Shown here: positions 30,045-45,821 of the stretch, piece by piece | Layout of the letters: every line of letters starts with the position of its first letter | Position numbering within the stretch: the first letter of the stretch is position 1 | Assembly (NCBI GenBank): GCA_023374025.1 | Contig: SIJG01000018.1 | Location: 527,947 to 591,946 of the forward strand | Reading direction: 5' to 3' | DNA: 64,000 bases | Source: Heterodera schachtii | Taxonomy: Eukaryota; Nematoda; Chromadorea; Rhabditida; Heteroderidae | The notes under the pieces: generated by a model | The model's database searches: none | Told to the model about the DNA's origin: nothing | The model's input: only the letters and a program-made list of their open reading frames with translations | Program-made: the position numbers and the translations under genes

Positions 30045-30668
30045 CCGTATTCGCTCTAATTATCCCATATGGGGGATCATTTTTAACCTCCTCGTAGACT
30101 GGGGGATAATTGGAGACTGGGGGATTATGATAGAGGGATTATTTTTCAAACGTTTCCTAGACTGGGGGATGGTAATACTGCCGATGGTAGGACCCCTTTT
30201 TTGAAAAATATTTAACTTTTTTTAAAGTCACTAAAATATGTTTCTAAGGATTTTCGGGGTCGCTGAACACGAATCTGACACTCATTTTGACCAATTTCGA
30301 ATCCCAGACCCGAATTCGAACAAAACACTGAAAACCTAAAATTTTCAAAAATCTCAATTTTGTCAGGAATTGATTAAAACATGCAAAATTTAGTCAAAAA
30401 CCATTGTAACAGTAAAAAATTTAGAATTTTGTAAATTTTAGGTTTTCGGCTTTTTGTTCGAATTCGGGTCTGATATTCGAAATTGGTCAAAATGAGTGTC
30501 AGATTCGTGTTCAGCGACCCCGAAAACCCTTAGAAACATATTTTAGTGGTTTTAAAAAAAGTTAAATATTTTTTCAAAAAAGGGGTCCTACCATCGGCAG
30601 TATTACTGGGGGATAATTGGAGATTGGGGGACTAAAGGAGATTGAGGGATAATCAGAGTAAATACGGT
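30045..30668. mobile_element. Tc1/pogo-like MITE, degenerate copy, host of a nested element
   Basis: The left end ACCGTATTCGCTCTAATTAT faces the right end ATAATCAGAGTAAATACGGT. The body repeats the words GACTGGGGGATAATTGGAGA. The same terminal and body words occur in the intact element at 47373-48880, which has TA duplications. Here the ends are mutated. A second element (30171-30606) is inserted inside. It is non-coding. Confidence 0.7.
30171..30606. mobile_element. Foldback MITE of the GGTAATACT family, nested
   Basis: The 436-bp element has outer arms GGTAATACTGCCGATGGTAG and the inverted CTACCATCGGCAGTATTAC. It is flanked by a perfect 8-bp repeat TGGGGGAT (30163-30170, 30607-30614), which is host-MITE sequence. 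Inner arms carry the shared core: GTCGCTGAACACGAATCTGA / CACTCATTTTGACCAATTTC on the left and the inverse on the right (about 30452-30545). It is non-coding. Confidence 0.85.
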
Positions 30669-31170
30669 CAAGTTTTGAATAGTAGGAAGAAAACATTTTT
30701 GTTTGCGAACAAAACTTGGGACTTTTATTTACATATTTCGGGGTTTTTATATTATTTATGTATTTCGGGATTTCATCCGTATTTGAAACATATTTTGGAC
30801 TTTTCTTTTTCTTACATTTTTAAGTAATTTTTTTAACGTGAACAATTCAATTTTCTTAGTTGCATAAACCACAATTTCTCTGTTGACAGGTTTTGTTAAA
30901 ATAGAATAAAACCAATTTAGTCTTTTAAAAGCTTTGACTTCTGATTAGGAACTTGATTAAAGAAAAATACTTTGTAATGTTTTTGAATGTATTGACGTTT
31001 TGTTTTGTTTTTTATACCAATTATTTTTGCCGTTTTTTTCTCTTTTTCAGTGCACTATTTCCTCCTTTCCTGCAAAGAAAATAGTCACTGTCTGCCTGTC
31101 TGGTCAGATTCCTAACTTAAAATTGTAATGTCAGGTTTTCCACCTTATTTGTTAGTTGCATGTGAACTTC

Positions 31171-31902
31171 CACTATGGGTCAAGCCCAGTGTTAGACAAA
31201 AATTGCTCATAACGCCAAATAACGCATTTGGCGTAAATTTTTGCGCGTTATTTCAAAATTTACACTGGAAATGCCTTTTGTATTTTTTTCTTTTGATCTG
31301 TCATAACTTTCTTCATTCCACTACTAAACTGAACAAATTTGGTATCTAAAAAAAGTTTATGAAAAGGAGAATCTTTTTCTAAGCGAATTCTAAGCAATTT
31401 GATATATCAGAAAAAAGTTGTAAGAATTTCAAATTTTTATCAGGTTATAACTCAAGTCCTAAACTTCTGATTTCAACCAAAATGGAAAAACTAATCATTT
31501 TTCTTTTGATTTTAAGTGTCCAAAATGATTTTGTAGCCTTATAACCAAAATTATTAGAATTAGCGAATTTGATGTTTTTCGTGTGTTAGAGATGTGAAAT
31601 AGTACGCCAAAACGAGAGAAAAAGAAATACATTTTTAGTTGAATCTAATATCTTTTTAAATGTTAGCATAATTAATAATAAAATCAGCATTAAACGGTGC
31701 AGAATTTTTTTCTCTATAGATATGCAAAGTTTGAAAAGGATTGGTAGCACTAAAAAAAAGATTTTAGCATCAGATTAATTTCTCTTTTTTACATAATTAA
31801 AATGAAGAGATAGTACGCCAAAGTGAGAGAAATTACAAAGAAAAAGAGAAACAACGAGATAGTACTAGGCTTTTCTCTGCACAGTGGAGTTGACCCATAG
31901 TG
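31171..31902. mobile_element. MITE with CACTATGGGTCAA terminal repeats
   Basis: CACTATGGGTCAA (31171) is inverted as TTGACCCATAGTG (ends 31902). The direct repeat AACTTC, extendable to GTGAACTTC, lies on both sides. The interior is AT-rich with the word ATAGTACGCCAAA repeated. Sequence of the same family, including CTTTTTCTAAGC and AAGCAATTTGATA, recurs at about 59020-59575. A 73-codon frame inside is not protein-like. Confidence 0.65.
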
Positions 31903-32012
31903 AACTTCTATATAAAAGGTTGTTTTTAAGATTTTCATTCATTATAGAAATTTATTCCGAACACTGAAGCATTATTATTCCCCTCCCTTCCAATCCGCAA
32001 CATTAATTAATC

Positions 32013-32342
32013 GGTAATCGTAGGCTTTACTGGTCCCACAAAAAAAGGTGAAAAAAGGAATTTCAGCTTTTAAGTGGTGCACACGGGGGTTTTCAGGGGC
32101 GCTGATCACGAATATGACATCCATTTCGACCTATATCGAATCCCAAACCCGAATTCGAACAATTTTTTTGCAAAAGTTTTGAAAAACATAAAAAAGCCTT
32201 TGTTCGGGATTCGAAATAAGTCGAAATGGATGTCATATTCGCGTGATCAGCGCCTGTGAAAACCCCTGAGTGCACAACAAAAAAACTTGGAATTTCCTTT
32301 TTTGACCTTTTTTTTATGGGACCAGTAAAGCGTACGATTACC
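32013..32342. mobile_element. Foldback MITE of the GGTAATACT family
   Basis: Outer arms: GGTAATCGTAGGCTTTACTG ... TGGTCCCA on the left, and TGGGACCAGTAAAGCGTACG ATTACC on the right. Inner arms carry GCTGATCACGAATATGACAT with CCATTTCGACCTATATCGAA, facing the inverse at about 32206-32255. The two arms are close together (about 40 bp loop). No clean target duplication was found. It lies in the gap upstream of the myosin-tail gene. Confidence 0.75.
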
Positions 32343-32635
32343 AACATAATCAGGCGAATGCCTACATTTTTAGTATTTTTTCTTACATATATACTAGAAA
32401 AAACTATAGCCTATAAATATTTAAAAAAGTATGATGCGTTGAAATTGTCATATTATTCTTGTGTTCCGCCGATCGTCTCCCCCCCCCTTCCTCCCCCCTG
32501 CTTTTCCTTCCTCCTCAAAACAGTCATTCTTCTACCCTCCCCCCTTCCCTCCATCTTCAAAAAGCTTTCAATTTTCCCACCGTCCCCTCTTTAACACTCA
32601 CATTCCCTAAGGGCAATTCCTTTTCCGCTATAATC

Positions 32636-34825
32636 ATGCCTTCCGACCAGCTGAAGAAGAACGTGCAGGACGAGGAATTGTCGCTGCGAAAAGCCGAGTC
32701 GGAGAAACAGTCGCGGGAGCACAATATCCGATCATTGCAAGACGAAATGGCACAGCAGGACGAGAACATCGCCAAGCTGAACAAGGAGAAGAAGCACCAG
32801 GAGGAAGTGAGTGACGAGGCGAAGAAAAGCGCAGAGTTTTGTGTTCGTTTAGGTCAATCGAAAACTGATGGAAGACCTGCAAGCAGAGGAAGAAGAGGTC
32901 AACCACGTGAACAAACTGAAACAGAAGTTGGAGCAGCAACTGGAGGACAGCGTCGAGCGCGAGAAGAGCGCTAATTGTAAGCAGGAGTTGGAGAAAGCGA
33001 AACGAAAGACGGAGGGCGAGCTGAAAGTGGCCCAGGAGAACATCGACGAGGTCAACAAGCAGAAGTCGGACTTGGAGTCCAAACTGAAGGCCAAGGAGTT
33101 CGAGCTGCACTCGGTATCGTCGCGGCTGGAAGAGCAGTCGCTGGTCGGCAAATTGCAGCGACAGATCAAAGAACTGCAGGCGAGGTGAGTGAGCATCATT
33201 GGTCAGCACGAAAGCATTGGGACATCGCATTTTCCATTTGAAGGATTTCCGAGTTGGAGGAGGAATTGGAGGCGGAACGCCAGTCTCGTCAAAAGGCGGA
33301 CCGCTCGCGTTCGGAACCGCAACGCGAGTTGGAGGAGCTCAGCGAACGTTTGGATGAAGCGGGTGGCGCCACTTCGGCCCAGATCGAAGTGAACAAAAAG
33401 CGCGAGGCGGAATTGGCCAAACTGCGCCGGGACTTGGAGGAGAACAACCTGAACTATGAGACGCAGCTGAATGCGTTGCGCAAGAAGCACAACGACGCGG
33501 TGGCCGAGCTGACCGACCAGTTGGAGCAGATGCAGAAGATCAAAGTGAAGGTGGAGAAGGACAAGCAGCAGATCCAACGCGAGTTGGAGGACGCCACGCA
33601 AACGGCCGACTCGGAACTCCGCCCACGGCAGGAGGCGGAGAAAGTGATCAAGAACATCGAGCTGCAGCTCAGCGAACTGCAGAGCAAGACGGACGAGCAG
33701 TCGCGATTGCTCAACGACTTTGCCGCGCTGAAGAGCCGCTTGCACAACGAAAACGCGGACTTGGAACATCAAGTGGAGGACCTGGAGAACCAGGTGAGAC
33801 GGAAGGACGACCAGGATTGGGACAATGCCATCACCATGGCCATTATCGCCAGTCTGGGCCGTGCGACGGAGGCCGATTTGGTAGGACAAAAGGGGGACGG
33901 AGGGATCGATGAGCAAATCGCAAATAACAGATTGAACTGCGCGAAGCTGTCAACGACCTTTCGAACCAAGTGAACAGTCTGAACGGATACAAGCGAAAAT
34001 TGGAGGGCGAATTGCAAGTAGTGCACGCGGAATTGGACGAAACATTGACGGAACTGAAGAACGCGGACGAACTGAGCAAAAAGGCGTAAGTGGCCAATCT
34101 GACGGGCCAACCGGAGGAGACAAACATACAAAAAACAGATCGGCGGATGCGGCACAACTTGCGGAAGTACTGCGCCAAGAGCAGGAACATTCGCAACATG
34201 TGGACAGACTACGGAAGGGGCTGGAACTCCAAATCAAGGAGATGCAAGTCCGCTTGGATGAGGCGGAAGCGGCACTCAAAGGCGGTAAAAAGATCATCGC
34301 CAAGTTGGAGGAACGGATCCGAGAATTGGAGCAGGAATTGGATGGCGAGCAGGTCGAGGGGGGAAGGCTTGAAGCAACCGCAGAACAAAAGCAACCGATG
34401 CTAATTTCAGCGCCGTCACCAAGAAACAGACAAAAACTACCGCAAGGCTGAGCGGCGTGTCAAAGAGCTTGATTTCCAGGTTGACAAGCAGAGAGCCGAG
34501 TTTCTGTTTTTAAATTCAATTGACGTACTTAAGGTGGAAGAAGACAAAAAGAACACGGAACGCCTGACGGATCTGATCGACAAATTGCAGGGCAAGTTGA
34601 AGGTGTACAAACGCCAAGTGGACGAGGCGGTGAGCATTCGACAGAGGAAAAGCATTCATTCATTCCATTCGGACTTAGGAAGAGGTGGCGGCCACCAATT
34701 TGGGCAAGTATCGCCAGCTGCAGGCACAGTTGGACGAGGCGGAAGAGCGTGCCGACATGGCGGAGAACTCATTGAGCAAATTGCGAGCCAAGAACCGCTT
34801 TTCAGCGTCGATTGCCTCGCTCTGA
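32636..34825 (+). CDS. Myosin heavy chain rod, tail-only and internally deleted
   Basis: Muscle myosin rods are long coiled coils. Here there is no motor domain or IQ region. ATG 32636 opens [20 protein letters not shown] and runs straight into rod sequence: [37 protein letters not shown] (joined across an intron), [80 protein letters not shown]. After the block ending [12 protein letters not shown] it jumps, relative to worm MYO/UNC-54 rods, over several hundred residues to [40 protein letters not shown] and [20 protein letters not shown]. It ends [30 protein letters not shown]...SIASL at 34823-34825. Splice signals look intact. It may be a short rod protein, or a decaying copy of a full gene elsewhere. 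Confidence 0.85.
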
Positions 34826-34836
34826 AAGTCTTGATA

Positions 34837-35781
34837 ATGTGTATTTTTGCTATTACTTTTGATTTTCAGACTGCATTGTTGCTTTGTGTGTTTTGCTGTT
34901 GTATTTCACTTTCGGCAGCTGCACCTTTGGCACCACAAAATGCCACAGAAAAGGCCAGTCAAAGTGGAACGACGGTTACCGATACCGATACTAGTGGAGG
35001 CTCTCCTTTGCTGGCCGTTTTGGTCTCTGCGTTGATCTTTTGGTAATGAATTTTTCTTAATTTCAGTTTAATTTTTTGCTTTCAGTTTTGTTTGTGTTAT
35101 TGTTACTGTGATGGTAATTTCTCGTCCTCGACACAGACCGACTTCGCAAAATCGTCTTCAAAGTGACATTAAACAGTTAAGAAATCTGGATTACCAAGTT
35201 GACACAATCGATGATAATGTACGTTTTTCCGTTTTTGTTGTCTTTCTACTTGTATTTTTTCAGTTGTTCGAATTAAACATCAAGATCACCGGCCCGACAG
35301 GCTCTCTTTAGTGAGGACAATTTTTAATCCTACTTTCAAAAAATCGTTTAGTGAACATTACATTTTTGACGTCGTGCTAAGTTGTCCGCCTTCATATCCT
35401 GAGGCCCCTCCAACTGCTACATTTAGTACCGCGATAATCCATCCTAATGGTGCGTTTGAGTTATTGTTGAGAATCTAACGAGTTTAATTTATTTCAGTTT
35501 CTGTTGCCAATGATGCTTCGCGAAACCAAATGTGTCTTAATTTGTTGGGTCTTTGGAACAACGGAAATACATTAGCGGATCTTGTTGAAGGGATTCGAAC
35601 TGTTTTGATGTATCCGAATTATCTTAGCGCTGCCAATGTCGCTGCAGCTGTAAGTTCATCTGTTGTTTAGTTTGTCAAATTTATCAATTTTTTTGTTTTC
35701 AAGGCAGCATATAATGATGACAGAGCCGGCTACGAGGAAATGGTCAGAAGGCATGTTCGTGAAAATGCGACGCCACAATGA
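34837..35781 (+). CDS. Predicted signal-peptide, single-pass membrane, E2 (UBC-fold) protein
   Basis: ATG 34837 lies 11 bp after the myosin stop. It opens [20 protein letters not shown] with a hydrophobic core and AAA exit, like a signal peptide. A 35-residue Ser/Thr-rich stretch follows. Across an intron a second hydrophobic segment forms ([19 protein letters not shown], then [12 protein letters not shown]), a typical transmembrane anchor with basic cytosolic edge. The rest is a UBC fold: [66 protein letters not shown] (candidate active Cys), [39 protein letters not shown]. The stop is at 35779-35781. The HPN motif and C-L-N-L are E2 hallmarks, but the spacing HPN to Cys is longer than in UBC12-type enzymes. 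Known membrane E2s (UBE2J) use a C-terminal anchor; here it is N-terminal. Activity is not shown. Confidence 0.72.
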
Positions 35782-36694
35782 GCGTTCTCAGAATGGTAAA
35801 TACGGAAGACGAAGAAACGAAAGCGAAATCAATTAATTATGCTAAAATTGTTTGTTTGTTTGTAATTAGTCGTCAGCCCTCCGTCGCTTTCAATGCTTTG
35901 ATTTTTTCGTGAGGTCCCCCAAACTCTGATTTTTTCGTGAGATCCCCCAAGCTCTGATTTTTCTTTTGTTGAGACCCTTTTTCTCCCAATCACTGCCCAA
36001 ATAAATGAGAGCTATCCGCCGATCGTTTTGAGCTTCTTTCTTTTCTCGCATAATCCCATTTCTGACAGCGCGCCGTCGAGTGGACTCAAAGTGATGTCTC
36101 ACACATTTCCTTCTGTCTGTGCCTCCCCCTCAAAAAGGTGCGCCAGCCGTCGTCGTTCTCCCAAAGCCTTCCGCCGGCCAATCGATTTGTGACCATTAAA
36201 TTTCGTCTGGTTCTTTAGCCCCTTGCCTACTTCACCTCATTCATCTTACTTCCTTCATCCTTTAATCTAAACATCATCCCTTGATGCATCCATCCATCTT
36301 AATCTTTTCTGGTTTTCTAAATGGGAAGATTCGGTCGCATTGATGCATGGGAAGAAGCCGAATAGAGGTTGAATGGTGGAGATGTGTATGGAGTGGAAGG
36401 TTTCTTTATATGTGTGCGATGGGATGAGTTGGCTGGATGGATGGTCGGCTGTTATCTTTTCCCATCCCATTTCTTGACTCCGCTTGCCTCTGGCGCATCC
36501 TCAATTCGCTAGTCGACCGGCGTCTACCATCAATCAAGCGTCAAAATGGGCACAGGAACAAATAATACCGAAATCCCCGCTTCCTCCCAAAATAAACTAA
36601 AAAGGGCGAGAAAACACTCCTTTCCAAAGATTACATATGTATTATACTTAAGTTTATATTTTGTCATTTTCAAGATTCAATTTCAAAATTTTCG
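35782..36694. other. Intergenic region with short direct repeat, no gene recognised
   Basis: A direct repeat TGATTTTTTCGTGAG GTCCCCC / TGATTTTTTCGTGAG ATCCCCC lies at about 35900-35955. A stretch at about 36285-36450 is rich in ATGCATCCATCCATC-type words. No frame shows family similarity. It holds the upstream region of FBXO11. Confidence 0.45.
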
Positions 36695-40868
<4,174 letters not shown>

Positions 40869-41287
40869 GATTTTGGAATGATTGCTTTTGATGATGACAC
40901 AGAACCATAACAAAAATATTGTATTGTATTACTTTGTCTTTATTTGTAGCTAAAACAAACACAACCCAATTTAATTTCTATTTTGAAAATAAAGTTTCCA
41001 TGCCTTTCTAATTTTATTGCATTTTACACAGCTTGTTTTATGTCAAGATATTTGATGATTAGTGGATATACACATTGAGAATTTTTCCCGAAAATGCCCA
41101 ATTTTTTCAAAAAAAAAAAAAAAAATTTCGTGAAAGACAGTAATTCATAAGAAAACAGTGTGAAATAGAAGAATTTGCAAAAAAAAATCGAGTTTATATT
41201 TTGCAAAGCTGGCACATCCTACGCGTGCGTTTGTTTGTTGTCATCCATAAATATTTCGTTCTCTCTCCTTCTTGTACTTCCCTCTTT

Positions 41288-41890
41288 GGCAATCTTTCGG
41301 TTCATTGGTCCCGATTTTTTTAAATTTTTTTGTTTTCTGAAATTTTTTTAAACACTTTTCTAGGGGTGTTTTGAGGCGCTGAGCATGAATCCGGACTCCA
41401 TTTCGACCAATTCCGAATCCCTAACCCAAACTCGAACATTTTTCGAGCATTAAATTTTAAATTTTTTTTAAATTTCTCTTAAAACATCGTTTTTAGTATT
41501 TTCGAGGTTGCTGATCACGAATCTTGCATTAATTTTGATCAATTTCGAGTACCGGACCAGAACTCGAACAAAAAATCGAAAATTCAAAATTGTCAAAATT
41601 TATTTTTAGGTTCGTATCTATACAGAATGACCATTTTTTGCTTTTGAATTGGTTTTTGTATAAAGTTAGCAACCCTGAAAACACTAAAAACAATGTTTTA
41701 AGAAAAATTTTTAAAAAAATTTAAAATTTAATTCTCGAAAAACGTTCGAGTTCGGGTTAGGGATTCGGAATTGGTCGAAATGGAGTCCGGATTCGTGCTC
41801 AGCGCCTCAAAACACCCCTAGAAAATTTAAAAAATTTCAGAAAACAAATAAAATTTAAAAAATTCGGGACCAATGAACCGAAAGATTGCC
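41288..41890. mobile_element. Large foldback MITE with perfect 8-bp TSD
   Basis: The arms start GGCAATCTTTCGGTTCATTG (then GTCCCG) and end with the exact inverse. It is flanked by CCCTCTTT (41280-41287 and 41891-41898). Arms extend about 250 bp each and include GGCGCTGAGCATGAATCCGG with CTCCATTTCGACCAATTCCG. A second core copy (GTTGCTGATCACGAATCTTG) lies near the centre. The element is 603 bp with no coding frame. It lies between FBXO11 and RBM25. Confidence 0.88.
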
Positions 41891-42110
41891 CCCTCTTTTT
41901 CGTTTGCGTTGTTTCTCCCTTTTTCATATCTCTAGGCTCCGCCACATTTACATGGTACCAACAGAAACCATTCGTCAATTTGTCGGTAAAATTGCTATTT
42001 ATGTTGTTCGCTTATCACATATGATTTGTTAATGACCGTTTTTCGGCGTTTGTAAACAATAAATAAGTCTTTGCCTTCAGCTAGTTACTGAAGTATAATC
42101 CAGCATTGGA

Positions 42111-45100
42111 AATGGCTTTTCCACCTCCTTTTCCGAATCCATTGCTTCCTCGTCTTCCCAATCAGTCGGGTAAAAGTTAATAAAATTCCATTTCGTCAAA
42201 ATGTTTCTTTTTTAGTTCAATTCCCTGGACAGAAGTTTGGTTTCTTTTCTCCGCAACGTCAAAGTATTCTGCCCGGGATTCCGCTGCTCCGTCCACGTTT
42301 TCGTCCGAATTTTATTCCAAGGGTTTATGCTTTTTATGTGCTACCTTGGGATTGAATTAGAACAAATTATTATTATATAAAAACTGCCTAATTTCGTTTG
42401 GTTCATTTATTTTTATTCCTCGCTAAATAATGGATACTTTAAGTGGGACAAATGTAAACATTTTGTTTTACAAAAGTCATCAATTGCTTCCGAGAACTAT
42501 GGTCGCTGATCACGAATTTTAACCACATCCCCAGTTTCTTATGCCATACTAAAAGAATGATAAATAGCATCTGTAATTTTCATTTTAGGAACTGCGGCCA
42601 CCCAATCCATTGGCAAGGCCCACCGGGCCACCAACGACCACAACAGTTTTTATTGGGAACATTTCCGATAAATGTCCGGACCGAATCATACAGGAAGTTC
42701 TAAAGGTCTTGTTGTTTAGGTAATAAATTACTTCTCTTAAAACCTTTATTACTTAAGAAGTGCGGTTCCGTGTGCAATTGGAAGCGTCTCCAAGACTCAA
42801 GCGGAAAATTTAAAGCATTTGGATTTTGCGACTTTATGTACCCAGACGGAGCAAAGAAAGCACTGAGTGTCCTCAAGGACTTCCCCATCGGCGACAAACG
42901 TTTGAATGTTAAAGTGAGTTTGGTGCAAAAAGTCAGCGAAATGGTGGCCATTTACAGGCGGACGAACAAACGGAGAAACTGCTGGATGAATTCTCCAAGA
43001 ATAAGCTCATCGCCGCCAACGAGGAGAGCGACGACGCCGTCAGAGCTTCGGTCCGAAAATTTTTGGAGGACGAGGCGGCCGACCTGGTGGACATGCCGAC
43101 GGACGAAGGTTTTCGGTAAAGGAAGGCGAATTTTGAGCAAACTTTTCAGGCCAATCCAAAGAAAAAAGCCCTGCCGAAGGAAACACTAAGGTTTTTAGCT
43201 TACTTTCATTGTTAAAACTTTGCTCTTTCCGAGTCCGTCCTTAAATCACTCTCTCCCTCCCTTCTCACCCATTCTTTTGCATAAAAACATTCTTAGGCAC
43301 CGTGTTTTGGATCTTTTTGTCTTCTTTCGGCATTTGGTGGTAAGTTTAAATTTTGGTCATCAACTCCCCTTTATATACTTTTTTTTTGTGATTTCCTTCG
43401 CTTTTTATTTTTGAATTTTATTTTGTTTACACTTTCATAGTCAGAATTTGGGTTTATTCGAAGGGTTTTGCATTCATTCCTCGATCTAAAAAATTTTTGA
43501 CACTGGTGAATATGTAGCATATTTAAACGAATATTCCAAACTCATTCGTATAATTTACCACACAGTAATTTCTCTATTGGCCGAAGTATTATAGGTTCAC
43601 CAAAAGTTGAGGCTGCGCTGCTACGATGAGGATTCGTAAGTAGGCGCAAAATGTCAAACATCTCATTACTTATGCCCTCTTTTCTTTTACTTCTCAATTT
43701 GCATTTATTCTTTTTTCTTTTTCCTTTCCTCATTAATTGAAATTCATTTTCGGAAAGCCAAAACAAAATAAGGGCGAGTGAAAGTGAAACAAATACCAAT
43801 GTTATCTTTCTTTAAAACTTAAAAACCTTTTTCAATTGAGAAAAATTGAATTTCACTCGCCTTTCAGTTTGGCATTTTCCTGCGTTTTTTATTTTTCTGT
43901 TTTCAGGCCTCGAACAAGGAAGGCCGCCAGTCCCGTTCTTCTTCGGTCGCCAGTCATCGACACAAGAAAAAACGTTCACAAAAATCACCAAATCGCAAAA
44001 AGTTGGCCAATTGGTGGACATTTTTAATTCGTCAATTGCAGGTCCCGCCACTATTCTTCGACTTCATCCGATGAGTCGTCCTATTCCAGCACATCTTCTA
44101 CAGAGTCGAGGAGAATCAAACGGAAGAAAAACGCAAAAAGGAAAAGTTTGAGTTCGGCGGAGGACTCAGACGAAGCGGAAGAGAAGCGAAAGCTGAAGAA
44201 AGAGGTGAAGGAGAAGGAGGAGTCGTACCAGGCGAGGCTGAAGAAGTGGGAGGAGAGGGAGAAGAGAATGGCCAAATTATACGACAAAGAGAAAGAGGAG
44301 GAAAAACAAAGGCAAAAAACGCTGCAGAAAGAGGCGAAAAAACTGCGACAGTTTCTGGAGGATTACGTGGACGAACGGGACGACCCGAAGTATTACAGGT
44401 GGACGACTGCCAAACCGAACGAATTGAAGAAAAATGGCAAACAATCGTTCAGGGGCTCAGCATTGTTCCAAAGAAAACGAAATTACGAACGCGAAAGAGA
44501 GGCGGACGCAAAGGACCGACACGAAGAGAGGGCAGAACTGGAGGAGATAAGAAGGTCCATTTTGGAAGAGGAAGTGGTCAGCAAAAAGGAAGTGAGAGAA
44601 GGCGGAAAGGGCCTAATAAATCCAATAAATTTGAGGGGGACGGCGAAGAAGCGGAAGAAAATGGAGACATTTCTGGCGGAACGGACATTGCCGACGAACA
44701 AAAGGCGGAATGGGAGACCGGCAAGTTCAACCGGACTTGGCTGTCAAACGGACTTTTACTTTTTTTTTCAGTTGGAGAGACGGCGCCAGCGGTTTCTGGG
44801 CCCGTTCCTCCTCCTCCTCTTCCCAGCGAGGAACTGACCCCAGCCCAAGTTGAAAGTCCGACGCCAGTAAAGAAAACAATCGTGACGACGTTACAACAGA
44901 AGCAAGTGGTGCCGTTGTCGAAACTCAACGGGGTGTTCCAAGAGGAAGAGGAGGATGAAGTCGATACGTTGCATCAGATCAAGAAAAAGATAAAGCCCTT
45001 TGAAATTACGCGAGAGGTCACTCGCTAATCCGGTAATCAAATCACTGCCCTTCATTATCAGGATCGATTACAATCAATGACACCGGAAGAACGAAAGAAG

Positions 45101-45520
45101 CTGATCAAGGACCTTATCACGCGGATTCCCACCGAAAAAGCCAAACTTTTCTCTTTTGAAGTGTGTTGGGAATTTGTGGACGAAAATCTGATGGAACAGC
45201 GAGTGAGGCCGTGGGTGAACAAGAAAATTTGCGAATACATTGGGGAGGAGGAACAATCGCTGGTCGCTTTTATTTGCGAGAAGATAGCAAACAAATCAAC
45301 GGCAGATGAAATTCTGCAGGACCTTTCTATGGTTTTATTTGAGTTTTTGGACGCAATAATTTAATAATTGAAGGTTCTGGACGACGAAGCCGATGTTTTC
45401 ATGGTCAAGTTGTGGAGGTTAATTGTGTACGAAAGTGAGGCAAAACGGCTTGGCCTGAATGCGGTGGTCATTGGTTCTTCTTCGGGCGGAAACATGCAGA
45501 CACCAGCCACAATCAGATGA
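42111..45520 (+). CDS. rbm-25: RBM25: RRM and PWI domain splicing factor
   Basis: RBM25 acts in pre-mRNA splicing and 5' splice-site choice in the nucleus. The start is the ATG near 42111 (MAFPPPFPNPLLPRLPNQS). A Pro-rich second exon follows (SILPGIPLLRPRFRPNFIPR). The RRM is TTTTVFIGNISDKCPDRIIQ, KCGSVCNWKRLQDSSGKFKA, FGFCDFMYPDGAKKALSVLK, IGDKRLNVKADEQTEKLLDE. This matches human RBM25 including the LLxKCG and SGKLQAFGFC words. An RS-like basic/Ser region (SHRHKKKRSQKSPNRKK|SRH, SSDESSYSSTSSTESRRIKR) and a long Glu/Arg/Lys coiled coil follow. The PWI domain is MTPEERKKLIKDLITRIPTE, KAKLFSFEVCWEFVDENLME, RPWVNKKICEYIGEEEQSLV, and DDEADVFMVKLWRLIVYESE. The stop is at 45518-45520. An intron near 42500 contains a solo MITE-core fragment (GTCGCTGATCACGAATTTT). 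Confidence 0.94.
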
Positions 45521-45821
45521 CCAAAACAGATCATTTGTCAATCGATGAATACTTTTCTGTTTTGTACTTTTTTCACTTTGCAGTGTTTTTCCGTATTTGA
45601 TGTGTAAAAATATCGATCTAGTTCTTTATAGGTTACTTATTTTATTATATCCGTTTCGGTCAATTCGGGGCCCGCCGAACTCTAGTTTTCTGAACTTAAA
45701 AGTCTTGGAATTAAATAAATAAATGAGCCAAATTATAAATAAATTTACTATTGAAACTAGGTAATTGTAATGCGAGACTAACGACAAATAAAAGGCATAA
45801 ATAAGCAAAGTTTACGGTCCA

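Noticed and set aside
31128..31349. Frame of 73 codons with hydrophobic stretches
   Set aside because: Lies across the end of the MITE at 31171; AT-rich chance frame.
33203..33916. Minus-strand frame of 237 codons, Leu/Arg-rich
   Set aside because: Antisense shadow of the myosin coiled-coil exon; the plus strand has the recognisable rod sequence.
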